From assembly GCA_021777635.1 (NCBI GenBank), contig JAJYDI010000031.1:1-14996 (forward strand): a stretch of 14,996 nt of DNA, written 5' to 3'. Made by a program: the position numbers and the translations under genes. The notes below the pieces were generated by a model, which made no database searches, was not told the origin of the DNA, and worked only from the letters and a program-made list of their open reading frames with translations. Shown in pieces: positions 1-9,633 of the stretch. Source of the stretch: Pseudomonadota bacterium. GTDB taxonomy: Bacteria; Pseudomonadota; Gammaproteobacteria; Xanthomonadales; Rhodanobacteraceae. Within the stretch, counting starts at the first letter, position 1. Each line of letters opens with the position of its first letter.

Positions 1-1061
1 CGGTGCTGGCGCACCAGGCCAGTTCGGGCTCGATGGTGGTGCTCGATGCGCGCACCGGCGAGATCCTCGCCATGGTCAACCAGCCGTCGTACAACCCCAA
101 CAACGTCAACGGCACCAACGCCGCGCAGCGCCGCAACCGCGCGGTCACCGACGTGTTCGAACCGGGCTCGGTGATGAAGGCTTTCACCATTTCCGCCGCG
201 CTGGAGAGCGGGCAGTGGACGCCGACCTCGCCGATCGACACCACGCCCGGTTACTACACGCTGGCTGGGCACGAGATCCAGGACGTCGAGGATCACGGAA
301 AAATCGATGTCACCCAGGTGATCACCTATTCAAGCAATGTTGGCGCCTCCAAGATCGCCATCACCCTGCCCAAGGGTGAGCTGTACGACGTCGATCGGCG
401 CTTCGGCTTCGGCACCAGTACCGGCAGCGGTTTTCCCGGCGAGGCTTCGGGCCTGCTGCCGGATGGTGGACACTGGAGCGAAATCCGCACCGCCACCATT
501 GCCTACGGTTACGGGCTCAATGTGACCGCCCTGCAACTCGCGCAGGGCTATGCCGCGATCGCCGACGGCGGTGTGCTGCACACGCCCACCTTCGTCAAGG
601 GCGAGGATTCGCGCGGCAATGCGGTGATCGATCCGGCGATCGCACGCGCCGTGATCAAGATGCTGGAGACGGTGGTCAGCCCGCAGGGCACCGCGCTCAA
701 GGCGGCGATTCCCAACTACACCGTGGCCGGCAAGACCGGCACCGCGCATATCGCCGCCGCCGGCGGCTACGAGAACGAGTACGAGAGCGTGTTCGTCGGC
801 ATGGTGCCGGCGACCGATCCGCGGCTGGTCGGCGTGGTGGTGATTCGTAATCCCACCAAGGGTGGCTATTACGGCGGGATCGTTTCGGCGCCGGTATTCA
901 GTGCGGTGATGGACGGCGCGCTGCGCCTGCTCGACGTGCCGCCCGACAATGTGCAGCGCTGGTATGCCGGCGGTCCGGCGGCGGCGCAGCCGATTCGACC
1001 TGGCAGTCCGGCGCCAGACTATGCACCCGGCGCGACCAACTACAAGGAAGGCACGCCGTGA
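1..1061 (+). CDS. ftsI: Septal peptidoglycan transpeptidase FtsI (PBP3), 3' part only
   Basis: Partial gene: the 5' end lies before the window and the reading frame enters at base 3, leaving the C-terminal 352 residues. FtsI crosslinks septal peptidoglycan in the periplasm as partner of FtsW. All three penicillin-binding active-site motifs are visible. Counting from the first codon at base 3, these are SVMK (residues 56-59, catalytic serine in EPGSVMK), SSN (110-112) and KTG (244-246, in AGKTGTAH). The N-terminal membrane anchor and pedestal domain would be upstream. The protein ends in a Pro/Ala/Gly-rich tail after the transpeptidase domain. Its TGA overlaps the murE GTG start by four bases. 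Position before murE is the standard dcw order. Other class B PBPs such as PBP2 share the motifs, but the context makes FtsI nearly certain. Confidence 0.97.
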   Translation, partial: VLAHQASSGSMVVLDARTGEILAMVNQPSYNPNNVNGTNAAQRRNRAVTDVFEPGSVMKAFTISAALESGQWTPTSPIDTTPGYYTLAGHEIQDVEDHGKIDVTQVITYSSNVGASKIAITLPKGELYDVDRRFGFGTSTGSGFPGEASGLLPDGGHWSEIRTATIAYGYGLNVTALQLAQGYAAIADGGVLHTPTFVKGEDSRGNAVIDPAIARAVIKMLETVVSPQGTALKAAIPNYTVAGKTGTAHIAAAGGYENEYESVFVGMVPATDPRLVGVVVIRNPTKGGYYGGIVSAPVFSAVMDGALRLLDVPPDNVQRWYAGGPAAAQPIRPGSPAPDYAPGATNYKEGTP

Positions 1062-2539
1062 GTACCGGCATGCCGCTGGCCGCCTTGCTGGAGGGCATCG
1101 CCGATGCCGGCGCGGCCGGCGCGATCCGCATCCGCGGACTGAGCCTCGATTCACGCCTCGTGCGCGTCGGCGAGGCGTTCCTGGCACTGCGCGGGGCGCA
1201 CGCGCACGGCATCGCGTTCGCGCCGACCGCGATCGCCCGCGGCGCGGCGGCGGTGTTGGCCGATGCGCCGGCGCCGGAGGATCTGCCGGTGCTGCCGCAA
1301 GTGCCGGTGCTGTGGATCGGCGATCTCGCCGCGCGCGCCGGCACGCTCGCAGCGCGCTGGTACGGCGAACCCTCGCGCGCGCTGACCGTGATCGGCGTCA
1401 CCGGCACCAACGGCAAGACCACCACCGTGCAGCTGCTGGCGCAGGCATTCGAGCGGCTCGGCTGGCGCGCGGCCACTATCGGCACACTGGGCGCGGGCCT
1501 GCATGGACAGCTGACCGCCGGTGAACGCACCACGCCGGACGCGGTCGCGGTGCACGGCCTGCTAGCCAGGTTCCGCGATGCCGGCGCGAGTCACGTGGCG
1601 ATGGAAGTCTCCTCGCACGCACTGGAGCAGGGCCGCGTCAACGCAGTCGACTTCGATCTGGCGCTGTTCACGAATCTCACCCGAGACCATCTCGACTATC
1701 ACGGCAGCATGGCCGCCTACGGGGCCGCCAAGGCCAGGCTGTTCGCTTGGCCGGGACTGCGCGCGGCGGTGATCAACATTGACGACGACTTCGGTCGCGC
1801 GCTCGCGGTGCGGTCGCCGCCCGGCGTTCGCTGCTTGACCGTCGGCATCGCCAGCAATGACGCCGACGTGCGCGCCAGCGCCATTCGCGGCAGCGACGCG
1901 GGGCTGGCGTTTCGTCTGCATACGCCCTGGGGCGAGGCAGAGGTGACCAGCGCGCTGCTGGGACGCTTCAACGTCGCTAACCTGCTGGGCGTTGCCGCCA
2001 CGCTGGGCGCGCTGGGCGTGGACTTCGACGCGCTGCGAACCGCGCTGGCGGCGCTAACCCCGGTCTCCGGTCGAATGAGTCGCCTCGGCGGCGGCGCGGC
2101 GCCGCTGGTGGTGGTGGATTACGCGCACACGCCGGATGCGCTGGAGCAGGCGCTTACCGCACTGCGTACGCACTGCCGCGGCGCGTTGATCTGCGTTTTC
2201 GGCTGCGGCGGCGAGCGCGATGCCGGAAAGCGCCCCGAGATGGGCGCGATCGCCGCGCGCTTGGCCGACCGCGCGATCGTCACCGACGACAATCCGCGCG
2301 GCGAGGACGGTGACGCAATCATCGCGGCGATTCGCGCCGGTATGCCGGCCGGCGCGCTGGTCAGTGTGCAGCGCGACCGGGCGACCGCGATCGCGACCGC
2401 GATCGCAAGCGCGCGACCAGGCGACGCGGTGCTGATTGCCGGCAAAGGCCACGAGCCCTATCAGGAGATCGCCGGTACACGTCGCCCGTTCGACGACCTC
2501 TCGGTTGCGCGCGCGTCGCTGGAGGCGCGGCCATGTTGA
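1058..2539 (+). CDS. murE: UDP-MurNAc-L-Ala-D-Glu:meso-diaminopimelate ligase MurE
   Basis: Cytoplasmic Mur ligase that adds meso-diaminopimelate to UDP-MurNAc-L-Ala-D-Glu using ATP. The protein has 493 residues, usual for the family. The ATP P-loop GTNGKTTT is at 116-123. A lysine in AAKARLF (K225) matches the carbamylated lysine of Mur ligases. DNPR at 411-414 is the motif that selects meso-DAP over lysine, so the wall should be of the Gram-negative type. GKGHE is at 462-466. The start is a GTG that overlaps the ftsI stop by four bases, preceded by the strong Shine-Dalgarno AAGGAAGG at 1044-1051. An ATG twelve bases further in (1070) is the only close alternative. An exact 12-base tandem duplication at 2381-2404 encodes ATAI twice near the C-terminus. 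Confidence 0.98.
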   Translation: MSTGMPLAALLEGIADAGAAGAIRIRGLSLDSRLVRVGEAFLALRGAHAHGIAFAPTAIARGAAAVLADAPAPEDLPVLPQVPVLWIGDLAARAGTLAARWYGEPSRALTVIGVTGTNGKTTTVQLLAQAFERLGWRAATIGTLGAGLHGQLTAGERTTPDAVAVHGLLARFRDAGASHVAMEVSSHALEQGRVNAVDFDLALFTNLTRDHLDYHGSMAAYGAAKARLFAWPGLRAAVINIDDDFGRALAVRSPPGVRCLTVGIASNDADVRASAIRGSDAGLAFRLHTPWGEAEVTSALLGRFNVANLLGVAATLGALGVDFDALRTALAALTPVSGRMSRLGGGAAPLVVVDYAHTPDALEQALTALRTHCRGALICVFGCGGERDAGKRPEMGAIAARLADRAIVTDDNPRGEDGDAIIAAIRAGMPAGALVSVQRDRATAIATAIASARPGDAVLIAGKGHEPYQEIAGTRRPFDDLSVARASLEARPC

Positions 2540-3903
2540 ACCTGCGCCTCGGCGAAGTGGCCTTGTGGACTCGCGGCCGGCTGATCGGTACCGATGCGGT
2601 CATCGACGCGGTCGTCACCGACTCTCGCCGGGTCGAGCCGGGGGCGTTGTTCGTGGCGCTCAAGGGCGGGCACGCCGACGGCCACGACTTCGTCACCGCG
2701 GCGGCGGCACACGGTGCGACAGGAGCGCTGGTTGCGTGGCGCGTCGAGACGTCGCTGCCGCAGGTACTCGTGGACGATGTCCTGCTGGCGCTCGGCGATC
2801 TGGCCAGTGCGGTGCGTGCGCAGCGGCGCGCGCGCGTGGTCGGCATCACCGGTTCCAGCGGCAAGACCACGATCAAGGGGCTGCTGGCAGGAATTCTCGC
2901 GCGCCGCGGCCGAACGCATGTCACCGCGGGTAACTACAACAACGAGATTGGCCTGCCGCTGACCCTGCTGGCGATGCCCGCGGATACCGAATACGCGGTG
3001 CTGGAGATGGGAGCCGGTAAACCCGGCGATATCGGCTACTTGGCCGCGATCGCGCGTCCGCAAGTAGCGCTCGTCAGCAACATCGCGCCGGCACATCTCG
3101 AACGCCTGGGCAGCATCGACGGCGTGGCCAGCACCAAGGGCGCTCTCTACGAGGCATTGCCCGCCGACGGCATCGCGGTGATCAATGCCGACGACGCTTA
3201 TGCCGGTTTCTTCACCGGTCTCGCCGGCACGCGTCGAGTGCTGCGCTTTGGTCTCGGCAGCTCGGTCGACGTGGGCGCCGCCGAACTGGTGCTGACCGCC
3301 GACGGCAGCCGCTTCCGGCTGATGACGCCCGCGGGCGCGGGCGTCGTTCGGCTGCCGCTGCCCGGTCCACACAACGTGCACAATGCGCTGGCGGCAGCCG
3401 CGGCTGCGATCGCGCTGGACATGCCGCTGGTAGACATCGTGGCCGGGCTGGAAGCTGCCGGCGCGGTGCCCGGCCGGCTGGTGCGGCGCGCGATGGCCAG
3501 CGGCTGGACACTGATCGATGACACCTACAATGCCAATCCCAGCTCGGTGGCCGCGGCGATCGCCACGCTGGCGCTGGCTGGTGGCGAGACTTGGCTCGTT
3601 CTGGGTGACATGGCCGAGCTGGGTGCCGACGCCGAAACGCTGCACGCTGACGTCGGCTCGCAGGCGCGCGCCGCAGGCATCAGCCGCCTGTTCAGCGTCG
3701 GCCGCCTGAGTCGCGCGGCCAGCGTGGCGTTCGGCGATGGGGGCGCGCATTTCGACGAACAGGCGGCGCTGATCGCGGCCTTGCGCGACGCTCTGCGCGC
3801 GGGCGTCACCTGCCTGGTCAAGGGCTCGCGCTCGTCCGGCATGGAGCGCGTGGTGGCGGCGCTGAGCGGCGATGCCGCGGGAGGATCTGCGCATGCTGCT
3901 TGA
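2533..3903 (+). CDS. murF: UDP-MurNAc-tripeptide:D-Ala-D-Ala ligase MurF
   Basis: Cytoplasmic Mur ligase that completes the UDP-MurNAc-pentapeptide by adding the D-Ala-D-Ala made by Ddl, encoded further along this cluster. The protein has 456 residues. The P-loop [10 protein letters not shown] spans residues 104-113. NYNNEIGLP (134-142) and the [10 protein letters not shown] segment (329-338) are typical MurF signatures in the central and C-terminal domains. The ATG overlaps the end of murE by seven bases and has a GGAGG Shine-Dalgarno at 2521-2525, seven bases upstream. The 3' end overlaps mraY by 11 bases, the longest overlap in the cluster. Codon use matches the neighbours and nothing looks broken. 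Confidence 0.98.
   Translation: MLNLRLGEVALWTRGRLIGTDAVIDAVVTDSRRVEPGALFVALKGGHADGHDFVTAAAAHGATGALVAWRVETSLPQVLVDDVLLALGDLASAVRAQRRARVVGITGSSGKTTIKGLLAGILARRGRTHVTAGNYNNEIGLPLTLLAMPADTEYAVLEMGAGKPGDIGYLAAIARPQVALVSNIAPAHLERLGSIDGVASTKGALYEALPADGIAVINADDAYAGFFTGLAGTRRVLRFGLGSSVDVGAAELVLTADGSRFRLMTPAGAGVVRLPLPGPHNVHNALAAAAAAIALDMPLVDIVAGLEAAGAVPGRLVRRAMASGWTLIDDTYNANPSSVAAAIATLALAGGETWLVLGDMAELGADAETLHADVGSQARAAGISRLFSVGRLSRAASVAFGDGGAHFDEQAALIAALRDALRAGVTCLVKGSRSSGMERVVAALSGDAAGGSAHAA
3879..3885 (+). promoter_or_regulatory. Shine-Dalgarno site that fixes the mraY start
   Basis: GGGAGGA lies inside the end of murF, seven bases before the ATG at 3893. It favours that ATG over the in-frame ATG at 3872, which has no comparable site. 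Confidence 0.75.
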
Positions 3904-4975
3904 ACTGGCGCGCTGGCTTCAGGGCTACGTCGGCGGCTTCCATCTGTTCCTGTACATCACCTTCCGCACCATCATGAGTGCGTTGACGGCGCTGGCATTC
4001 TCACTGCTGTTGGGCCCGCGCCTGATCCGTCGCTTGGCCGCGCAGAAGGCGGGCCAAGTGATCCGAAGCGACGGACCGCAATCGCATCTCAGCAAGGCCG
4101 GCACGCCGACCATGGGCGGCACCCTGATCCTGCTGGCGATCGTCCTTGCAACTCTGCTCTGGGCCGACCTCGGCAACCGTTACGTCTGGATCGTGCTGGG
4201 CGTGACCGTGGCCTACGGTGCGATCGGCTTCCACGACGACTACAAGAAGCTGGTGCTGAAGGACAGTCGCGGCCTGCCTGCGCGCTGGAAGTACTTCTGG
4301 CAGTCGCTGGTCGGTCTGATCGCGGCCGTGCTGCTGTTCGCCAGCGCGCCGGTGCCGGCGGCGACAGCGCTGTACGTGCCGCTGTTCAAGCACGTGGCGA
4401 TACCGCTCGGCGTCGGCTTCATTCCGATCGCGTATCTGATGATCGTCGGCTTTTCAAACGCGGTGAACCTGACCGACGGCCTCGACGGGCTGGCAATCAT
4501 GCCAAGCGTCCTGGTGGCGGGTGCGCTAGGCATCTTCGCCTATCTCTCCGGCAACGCGGTGTTCTCCAGCTACCTCGACATTCCGGCGATCCCGGGCGCC
4601 GGCGAGCTGGCGATCTTCTGCGGCGCGCTGGCCGGTGCGGGCCTGGGCTTCCTGTGGTTCAACGCCTACCCGGCACAGGTGTTCATGGGCGACGTCGGTG
4701 CGCTGGCGATTGGAGCCGCGCTGGGTTGCATCGCGGTGATCGTGCGCCAGGAGGTCGTGCTGCTGGTAATGGGCGGCGTGTTCGTCATGGAAACCGCCTC
4801 GGTTGTGCTGCAGGTCGCCAGTTACAAGCTGACCGGCAAGCGCATCTTCCGAATGGCGCCGATCCATCACCACTTCGAGCTCAAGGGGTGGCCTGAGCCG
4901 CGCGTGATCGTGCGCTTCTGGATCATCAGCGTGGTGTTGGTGCTGATCGGTCTCGCGACCCTGAAGGTCCGCTGA
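3893..4975 (+). CDS. mraY: Phospho-MurNAc-pentapeptide translocase MraY
   Basis: Integral inner-membrane enzyme that transfers phospho-MurNAc-pentapeptide from UDP to undecaprenyl phosphate, making lipid I. From the ATG at 3893 the protein is 360 residues, the same as E. coli MraY as I recall it, and the N-terminus aligns with it ([10 protein letters not shown]...). Visible signatures are the DDYKK aspartate pair (D115, D116), [10 protein letters not shown] at 192-201, MGDVGA with the catalytic aspartate D267, and the HHH triad at 325-327 in [11 protein letters not shown]. Many hydrophobic segments fit the ten-helix fold. An in-frame ATG at 3872 would add seven residues but lacks a ribosome site. 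The stop TGA shares one base with the ftsW ATG, and no murD lies between them, unlike the usual order. Confidence 0.97.
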   Translation: MLLELARWLQGYVGGFHLFLYITFRTIMSALTALAFSLLLGPRLIRRLAAQKAGQVIRSDGPQSHLSKAGTPTMGGTLILLAIVLATLLWADLGNRYVWIVLGVTVAYGAIGFHDDYKKLVLKDSRGLPARWKYFWQSLVGLIAAVLLFASAPVPAATALYVPLFKHVAIPLGVGFIPIAYLMIVGFSNAVNLTDGLDGLAIMPSVLVAGALGIFAYLSGNAVFSSYLDIPAIPGAGELAIFCGALAGAGLGFLWFNAYPAQVFMGDVGALAIGAALGCIAVIVRQEVVLLVMGGVFVMETASVVLQVASYKLTGKRIFRMAPIHHHFELKGWPEPRVIVRFWIISVVLVLIGLATLKVR

Positions 4976-6189
4976 TGCTTGACTTCCTGCGCCCCGCCCA
5001 AGCCCAGCGCCATAGCGGTCCGCGCGGCTGCTACGACCCGTGGCTGCTGCTGGCTATCACCGGCATTGTCTGTCTCGGCATCGTGATGGTGGCGTCGAGC
5101 TCGATCGCGGTCGCCGAGGGGCGTCACATCGGGCAGTTCTACTATCTAAAGCGGCATCTGCTGTTTTTGATGATGGGCGGCGCTCTGGCGTTGGTCGCGA
5201 TCCGCACCGAGCTGCGCCAGCTTGAAAAGTACGGCTTCAAGCTGATGGTGCTGGCGGTGCTCGCGCTCGCGGCGGTGTTCGTGCCGGTGCTGGGCATGCG
5301 CATCAACGGCGCGCGGCGCTGGATCAACCTTGGCATTACCGGCTTCCAGCCAGTCGAGGCGGTCAAGCTGGTGGTGATCCTCTACGTGGCCAGTTACCTG
5401 GTGCGCCACCGCGAGGGCGTCGAGCGCAAGTTCTTCGGCGCGCTCAAGCCGGTCGCAGTCGCCGGATTCCTCGCCGTACTGCTGCTGATGCAGCCGGACT
5501 TCGGCTCGGCCTCGCTGGTGCTGGCGATTACCGTCGGCATGGTCTGGTTTGCCGGCGCGCGCATGCGCAATCTGGTGATGATGGGTCTGCCCCTGGTGCC
5601 GATGATGGCGTGGGCCGCGCTGAGCAAGAGCTATCGCGTCGAGCGGCTAACCTCGTTCCTCAATCCGTGGAAGGACCCCTTCAATGACGGCTTCCAGCTA
5701 ACCCAAGCGCTGATCGCGGTCGGCCGCGGCGAATGGTTCGGCGTCGGTCTCGGCGCATCGGTGCAGAAGCTGTTTTATCTGCCCGAAGCGCACACCGACT
5801 TCATCCTCGCGGTGATCGCCGAGGAGCTTGGCCTCGCCGGGATCGTGCTGGTTCTGGGCCTGTTCGCGCTTCTGGTCGGGCGCGGCCTGTGGCTAGCGCT
5901 GAAGGGCGCGGAAATTGGGCAGCGTTATGCTGGTTACGTTGCGTTCGGCATCTCGCTGTGCCTCGGCGTGCAGGCGCTGGTGTCCGTCGGCGTCAACCTC
6001 GGCGTTCTGCCGACCAAGGGCTTGACCCTGCCGCTGATCAGCTCTGGTGGTTCCAGCGTGCTGATGACCTGCGCGATGCTCGGCGTGCTGCTGCGCGCCA
6101 GCTACGAAATCGCCCGCGCTGAGGATGCGCGGCGGCTGGCTCTGCGCAACCCGGCTTTCGCTGGCTTGGTGGCGGAGGACGGCGCATGA
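4975..6189 (+). CDS. ftsW: Septal peptidoglycan glycosyltransferase FtsW (SEDS family)
   Basis: Polytopic membrane polymerase that builds septal glycan strands from lipid II, working as a pair with FtsI. The protein is 404 residues with about ten hydrophobic segments. The FtsW/RodA/SpoVE signature runs from residue 239 (GFQLTQAL) through GVGLGASVQKLFYLPEAHTDF, with D275 of HTDF corresponding to the catalytic aspartate of SEDS enzymes. PLISSGGSS at 353-361 is the second family hallmark. GAEAV-like QPVEAVK (125-131) lies in an early helix. The ATG overlaps the mraY stop by one base (TGATG) and a GAAGGT at 4963-4968 can serve as the ribosome site. RodA is the only close alternative, and the location between mraY and murG argues for FtsW. 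Confidence 0.97.
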   Translation: MLDFLRPAQAQRHSGPRGCYDPWLLLAITGIVCLGIVMVASSSIAVAEGRHIGQFYYLKRHLLFLMMGGALALVAIRTELRQLEKYGFKLMVLAVLALAAVFVPVLGMRINGARRWINLGITGFQPVEAVKLVVILYVASYLVRHREGVERKFFGALKPVAVAGFLAVLLLMQPDFGSASLVLAITVGMVWFAGARMRNLVMMGLPLVPMMAWAALSKSYRVERLTSFLNPWKDPFNDGFQLTQALIAVGRGEWFGVGLGASVQKLFYLPEAHTDFILAVIAEELGLAGIVLVLGLFALLVGRGLWLALKGAEIGQRYAGYVAFGISLCLGVQALVSVGVNLGVLPTKGLTLPLISSGGSSVLMTCAMLGVLLRASYEIARAEDARRLALRNPAFAGLVAEDGA

Positions 6190-7259
6190 ACGTCGCCGCG
6201 CCTGTGCTGATCATGGCCGGCGGCACCGGCGGCCACATCTTCCCGGGCCTTGCCGTGGCCGAGGCACTGGCGGCAGCAGGCGTGCCGGTGGTGTGGCTCG
6301 GCGCGAGCGGCGGTCTGGAAACGCGGCTGGTGCCGGAGCGCGGCATCGCGCTGGAGACGGTGCCAGTCAGCGGTCTGCGCGGCAAGGGCCTGACTGCCCG
6401 GCTGCGTGCGCCGCTGATGCTGCTGCGCGCCTTCAGTGCGTCGCTCGGCGCGCTGCGCCGGGTGCGTCCGCGCAGCGTGCTTGCGTTGGGCGGTTATGTG
6501 GCCGGACCCGGTGGCCTCGCGGCTTGGCTGCTGGGGCGACCGCTGGTGGTGCACGAGCAGAATGCGCTGGCCGGGTTCACCAATCGCGTGCTGGCACGAC
6601 CGGCGCGGCGCGTGCTTGCGGGGTTCGCGCATGCCCTGCCGGGCGCCGAGTGGGTGGGCAATCCAGTGCGCGCGGCGATCGTGGCGCTGCCGCCGCCCGC
6701 GGCGCGCTGGGCTTCGCGTGCAGGGTGCCCACGTCTGTTGGTACTGGGCGGCAGCCTGGGAGCGCGCACGCTCAATCAGGTCGTCCCTCAGGCGCTAGCG
6801 CTGCTGCCGCCCGCGCTGCGACCCGAGGTGCGACATCAGTGCGGAGAACGCGGCGTGGACGAGGCGCGCTCTGCGTATATGCAGGCCGGCATCGTGGCGG
6901 GCGTTGATCCCTTCATCGATGACATGGCCGGTGCCTACGCTTGGGCCGATCTGGCTATCTGCCGCGCCGGCGCTCTGACCATCGCCGAACTGGCCGCGGC
7001 CGGCCTCGGGGCAATCCTCGTGCCGTTCCCGCATGCGGTGGACGATCACCAGACGCGCAACGCTGAGGCGCTGGTGGCGGCGAGTGCTGCCCAGTGCGTG
7101 CAGGAGCGCGATCTTGATCCGGCGCGTTTGGCCGACCTGCTCGGCGGCCTTCTAGGAGACCGCGCCCTACTGCTGGCGCTGGCGACAGCCGCGCGCACCC
7201 AAGCGCGGCCCGATGCGGCCGCCGCGATCGCGCGCGCCTGCTTGGAGGTGGCCGCATGA
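6186..7259 (+). CDS. murG: Lipid II synthase MurG (GlcNAc transferase)
   Basis: Peripheral inner-membrane glycosyltransferase (GT28 family) that adds GlcNAc from UDP-GlcNAc to lipid I, giving lipid II for FtsW. The protein is 357 residues, the usual size. [10 protein letters not shown] at 12-21 is the N-terminal glycine-rich acceptor loop, followed by HEQNA at 123-127, GGSLGA at 188-193, the C-terminal donor-site helix [11 protein letters not shown] at 259-269, and [14 protein letters not shown] at 280-293. The start ATG overlaps the ftsW stop (ATGA) and has GGAGGA at 6174-6179, six bases upstream. The residue 160-185 linker between the two Rossmann domains is rich in Ala and Pro. No broken or missing key motif was seen. 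Confidence 0.98.
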   Translation: MNVAAPVLIMAGGTGGHIFPGLAVAEALAAAGVPVVWLGASGGLETRLVPERGIALETVPVSGLRGKGLTARLRAPLMLLRAFSASLGALRRVRPRSVLALGGYVAGPGGLAAWLLGRPLVVHEQNALAGFTNRVLARPARRVLAGFAHALPGAEWVGNPVRAAIVALPPPAARWASRAGCPRLLVLGGSLGARTLNQVVPQALALLPPALRPEVRHQCGERGVDEARSAYMQAGIVAGVDPFIDDMAGAYAWADLAICRAGALTIAELAAAGLGAILVPFPHAVDDHQTRNAEALVAASAAQCVQERDLDPARLADLLGGLLGDRALLLALATAARTQARPDAAAAIARACLEVAA

Positions 7260-8698
7260 CGCCGCGTCGCTTGCGCGCCCAGGACGACTTCATGTACGCG
7301 TTCCGGCGCGTGCATTTCATCGGCATCGGCGGTGCTGGCATGGGCGGCATCGCCGAAGTGCTGCACACGCTCGGCTACGAGGTGTCCGGTTCCGACCGCG
7401 CCCGCAACGCGGTCACCGCGCGGCTCGCTGCGCAAGGCGTGGAGGTGTTTGAGGGACACGACGCGCATCATGTCGATGGCGCCGACGCGGTAGTGACTTC
7501 GAGCGCGATCCGCGCCGACAATGTCGAGCTTCTCGCCGCGCGCGCGCGGCGCGTGCCGGTGGTGCCGCGCGCCGAGATGCTGGGCGAGCTGATGCGCTTC
7601 AGGCGCGGCATCGCCGTCGCCGGCACCCATGGCAAGACCACCACCACCAGCCTCGTCGCCAGCGTGCTGGCCGAGGCAGGCTACGATCCGACCTTCGTCA
7701 TCGGCGGTCTGCTTAACTCGGCCGGAAGCCACGCGCGCCTCGGCAGCGGCGAGTACCTGGTCGCCGAGGCCGACGAGTCCGACGGCTCGTTCCTGCTGCT
7801 GTCGCCGGTGCTCGCGATCATCACCAACATTGACGCCGATCATCTGGAAAACTACGGTGGTGACTTCGAACGGGTAAGAAAGGCCTTCGCAGATTTTTTG
7901 CACCGGCTGCCGTTCTACGGCATCGCCGTGTTGTGCGCGGACGATCTCGAGGTGGCCGCGCTGGCGCGCGTCACGCCGCGCAGCATGATCAGCTACGGCA
8001 TCGACGCCGTCGATGCCGACGTGCGCGCAAGCAGCGTGCGCCAGCAGGGCGGCCAGATGCACTTCGACTTGCACCTGCCCGGGCGCGTCGAGGCGCTGGC
8101 GGTCACCCTCAACCTGCCCGGCCGCCACAACGTACTCAATGCCTTGGCGGCGGCGGCGACCGGTTGGCAACTGGGGGTGGAGGCGCCGGCGATCGCTCAG
8201 GCGCTAGAACGGTTTCAGGGCGTCGGCCGGCGTTTCCAGCAGCGCGGCGAGATCGCGCTTGATCGCGGTCATGCATTGCTGGTGGACGACTACGGACATC
8301 ACCCGCGTGAGCTGGCGGCGGTGTTTTCCGCCGCGCGCGGCGGCTGGCCCGGACGCCGCTTGGTGGTGGCGTTCCAGCCGCACCGTTACACGCGCACACG
8401 CGACCAGCTCGACGACTTCGCCCGGGTGCTGGCCGAGACCGACGTGCTGGTACTGACCGAGATCTATCCAGCCGGCGAGGCGCCGATCGCCGGCGCCGAT
8501 GGCCGCTCGCTGGCACGCGCGGTGCGCGCGCGCGGCAAGGTCGATCCGGTGCTGGTCGAGCATCCGCGCGAACTGCCCGGCGTGCTGCCAGCGTTGCTGC
8601 GCGACGGCGATCTGCTGCTGCTGCTGGGCGCTGGCGACATCGGCGCCGTGGCCGCCGAGCTTGCCGCCGCCGGACAACTGAAAACGGTGCGGCCATGA
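7256..8698 (+). CDS. murC: UDP-MurNAc:L-alanine ligase MurC
   Basis: Cytoplasmic Mur ligase that adds L-alanine, the first residue of the stem peptide, to UDP-MurNAc. The protein is 480 residues. The N-terminal UDP-binding loop GIGGAGMGG is at 23-31, the ATP P-loop GTHGKTTTT at 123-131, EADESDGSF at 171-179, and [12 protein letters not shown] at 191-202. DDYGHHP, a MurC signature, follows in the C-terminal half. The ATG overlaps the murG stop by four bases and is preceded by GGAGGTG at 7244-7250. An internal ATG at 7292 would remove 12 residues and keep the fold, but it lacks the good ribosome site. In many species MurC product goes to MurD; here no murD is nearby. Confidence 0.98.
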   Translation: MTPRRLRAQDDFMYAFRRVHFIGIGGAGMGGIAEVLHTLGYEVSGSDRARNAVTARLAAQGVEVFEGHDAHHVDGADAVVTSSAIRADNVELLAARARRVPVVPRAEMLGELMRFRRGIAVAGTHGKTTTTSLVASVLAEAGYDPTFVIGGLLNSAGSHARLGSGEYLVAEADESDGSFLLLSPVLAIITNIDADHLENYGGDFERVRKAFADFLHRLPFYGIAVLCADDLEVAALARVTPRSMISYGIDAVDADVRASSVRQQGGQMHFDLHLPGRVEALAVTLNLPGRHNVLNALAAAATGWQLGVEAPAIAQALERFQGVGRRFQQRGEIALDRGHALLVDDYGHHPRELAAVFSAARGGWPGRRLVVAFQPHRYTRTRDQLDDFARVLAETDVLVLTEIYPAGEAPIAGADGRSLARAVRARGKVDPVLVEHPRELPGVLPALLRDGDLLLLLGAGDIGAVAAELAAAGQLKTVRP

Positions 8699-9633
8699 CC
8701 CGACAGATCGATGATCCGCGCCAGTTCGGCCGCGTCGCCGTGGTGATGGGCGGACGCTCGGCCGAGCGCCAGGTGTCGCTGGATTCGGGCGCCAACGTGC
8801 TGGCGGCGCTGCAGGCGCGCGGTGTCGACGCGCACGGCATCGACGGCATTCCGGCGCTCCTCGATGCGTTGCGCGCCGGCCATTTTGCCCGCGTTTTCAA
8901 CATCCTGCACGGCCGCGGCGGTGAGGACGGCGTGCTGCAGGGCGCACTCGATTCGCTGGGCGTGCCCTGTACCGGCTCAGGCGTACTCGGCTCGGCACTG
9001 ACCATGGATAAGGTGCGGACCAAGAAGGTGTGGTTGGCCGACGGCCTTTCGACGCCGCGCTTCGCCGCCTTCGGGCGCGGCGAGGATGTCAGCGCCGCGA
9101 TCGCGCGCGTCGGCTATCCCGCGATCGTCAAGCCCTCGCATGAGGGTTCCAGCGTCGGTATCACGCGCGTCTATGCCGCGGGCGATCTCGAGGCGGCGGT
9201 GGACCTTGCCGCGCGATACGACGGCGAGATGCTGGCCGAGCAGCTTATCGAGGGTGACGAGCTGACCGTCGGTATCCTCGACGATGCGGCGTTGCCGAGC
9301 ATCCGTATCGTTCCCAAAGGCGGCTTCTACGACTATCACGCCAAGTACGTGGCCGAAGACACGCAGTACCTGTGTCCGGGGCTCGACGCCGCGGGCGAGC
9401 GGGCCGTGCAGACGCTGGCATTGAAGGCATTCGCCAGCGCCGCCGCCTCGGGCTGGGGCCGTGTGGATCTGATGCGCGATCATTCCGGCGGCCTGCATCT
9501 GCTCGAGGTCAACACCACCCCCGGCATGACCAGCCACTCGCTGGTGCCCAAGGCTGCGCAGGCCATCGGCATTGATTTCGAGGCGCTGTGCTGGCGCATT
9601 CTCGAGACCTCGTTCCGCATGGAGGGCACATGA
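8695..9633 (+). CDS. ddl: D-alanine--D-alanine ligase (DdlB type)
   Basis: ATP-grasp enzyme in the cytoplasm that joins two D-alanines for MurF. The protein is 312 residues, close to E. coli DdlB. Visible signatures are [14 protein letters not shown] at 19-32 (N-terminal substrate site glutamate), LHGRGGEDG at 71-79, [11 protein letters not shown] at 147-157 (ATP-grasp loop), FYDYHAKY at 211-218 (omega loop tyrosine), GRVDLM at 255-260 with the catalytic arginine R256, and [15 protein letters not shown] at 271-285 (metal-binding end). The ATG overlaps murC by four bases, and no strong ribosome site precedes it, so translation probably depends on coupling to murC. The position murC-ddl-ftsQ is the classical one, so this is the ddlB-type copy. 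Confidence 0.97.
   Translation: MTRQIDDPRQFGRVAVVMGGRSAERQVSLDSGANVLAALQARGVDAHGIDGIPALLDALRAGHFARVFNILHGRGGEDGVLQGALDSLGVPCTGSGVLGSALTMDKVRTKKVWLADGLSTPRFAAFGRGEDVSAAIARVGYPAIVKPSHEGSSVGITRVYAAGDLEAAVDLAARYDGEMLAEQLIEGDELTVGILDDAALPSIRIVPKGGFYDYHAKYVAEDTQYLCPGLDAAGERAVQTLALKAFASAAASGWGRVDLMRDHSGGLHLLEVNTTPGMTSHSLVPKAAQAIGIDFEALCWRILETSFRMEGT
9621..9626 (+). promoter_or_regulatory. Shine-Dalgarno site for ftsQ
   Basis: GGAGGG lies only three bases before the ftsQ ATG at 9630, an unusually short spacing. It still favours this ATG, which overlaps the ddl stop, over an in-frame start near 9588 inside ddl. Confidence 0.55.

Noticed and set aside
2381..2404. Exact 12-base tandem repeat in murE
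   Set aside because: Two copies only, in frame, encoding ATAI twice in a helical region. No sign of a longer array or phase variation.
2461..3894. Long minus-strand open frame opposite murF (and similar ones opposite ftsZ at 11301-13088 and murC at 7046-8170)
   Set aside because: They mirror the GC-rich codon use of the real genes, have Arg/Ala/His-rich composition without recognisable motifs and no ribosome sites. They are shadows.
555..9104. Repeated octamer GCGATCGC (at least 12 copies, e.g. 555, 636, 1229, 2246, 2387, 2399, 3046, 3406, 3556, 7224, 8189, 9097), like the cyanobacterial HIP1
   Set aside because: Every copy I checked lies in the same codon frame and encodes Ala-Ile-Ala (GCG ATC GCN). 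Codon preference explains it, although a genome-wide count would be needed to exclude a real iterated palindrome.
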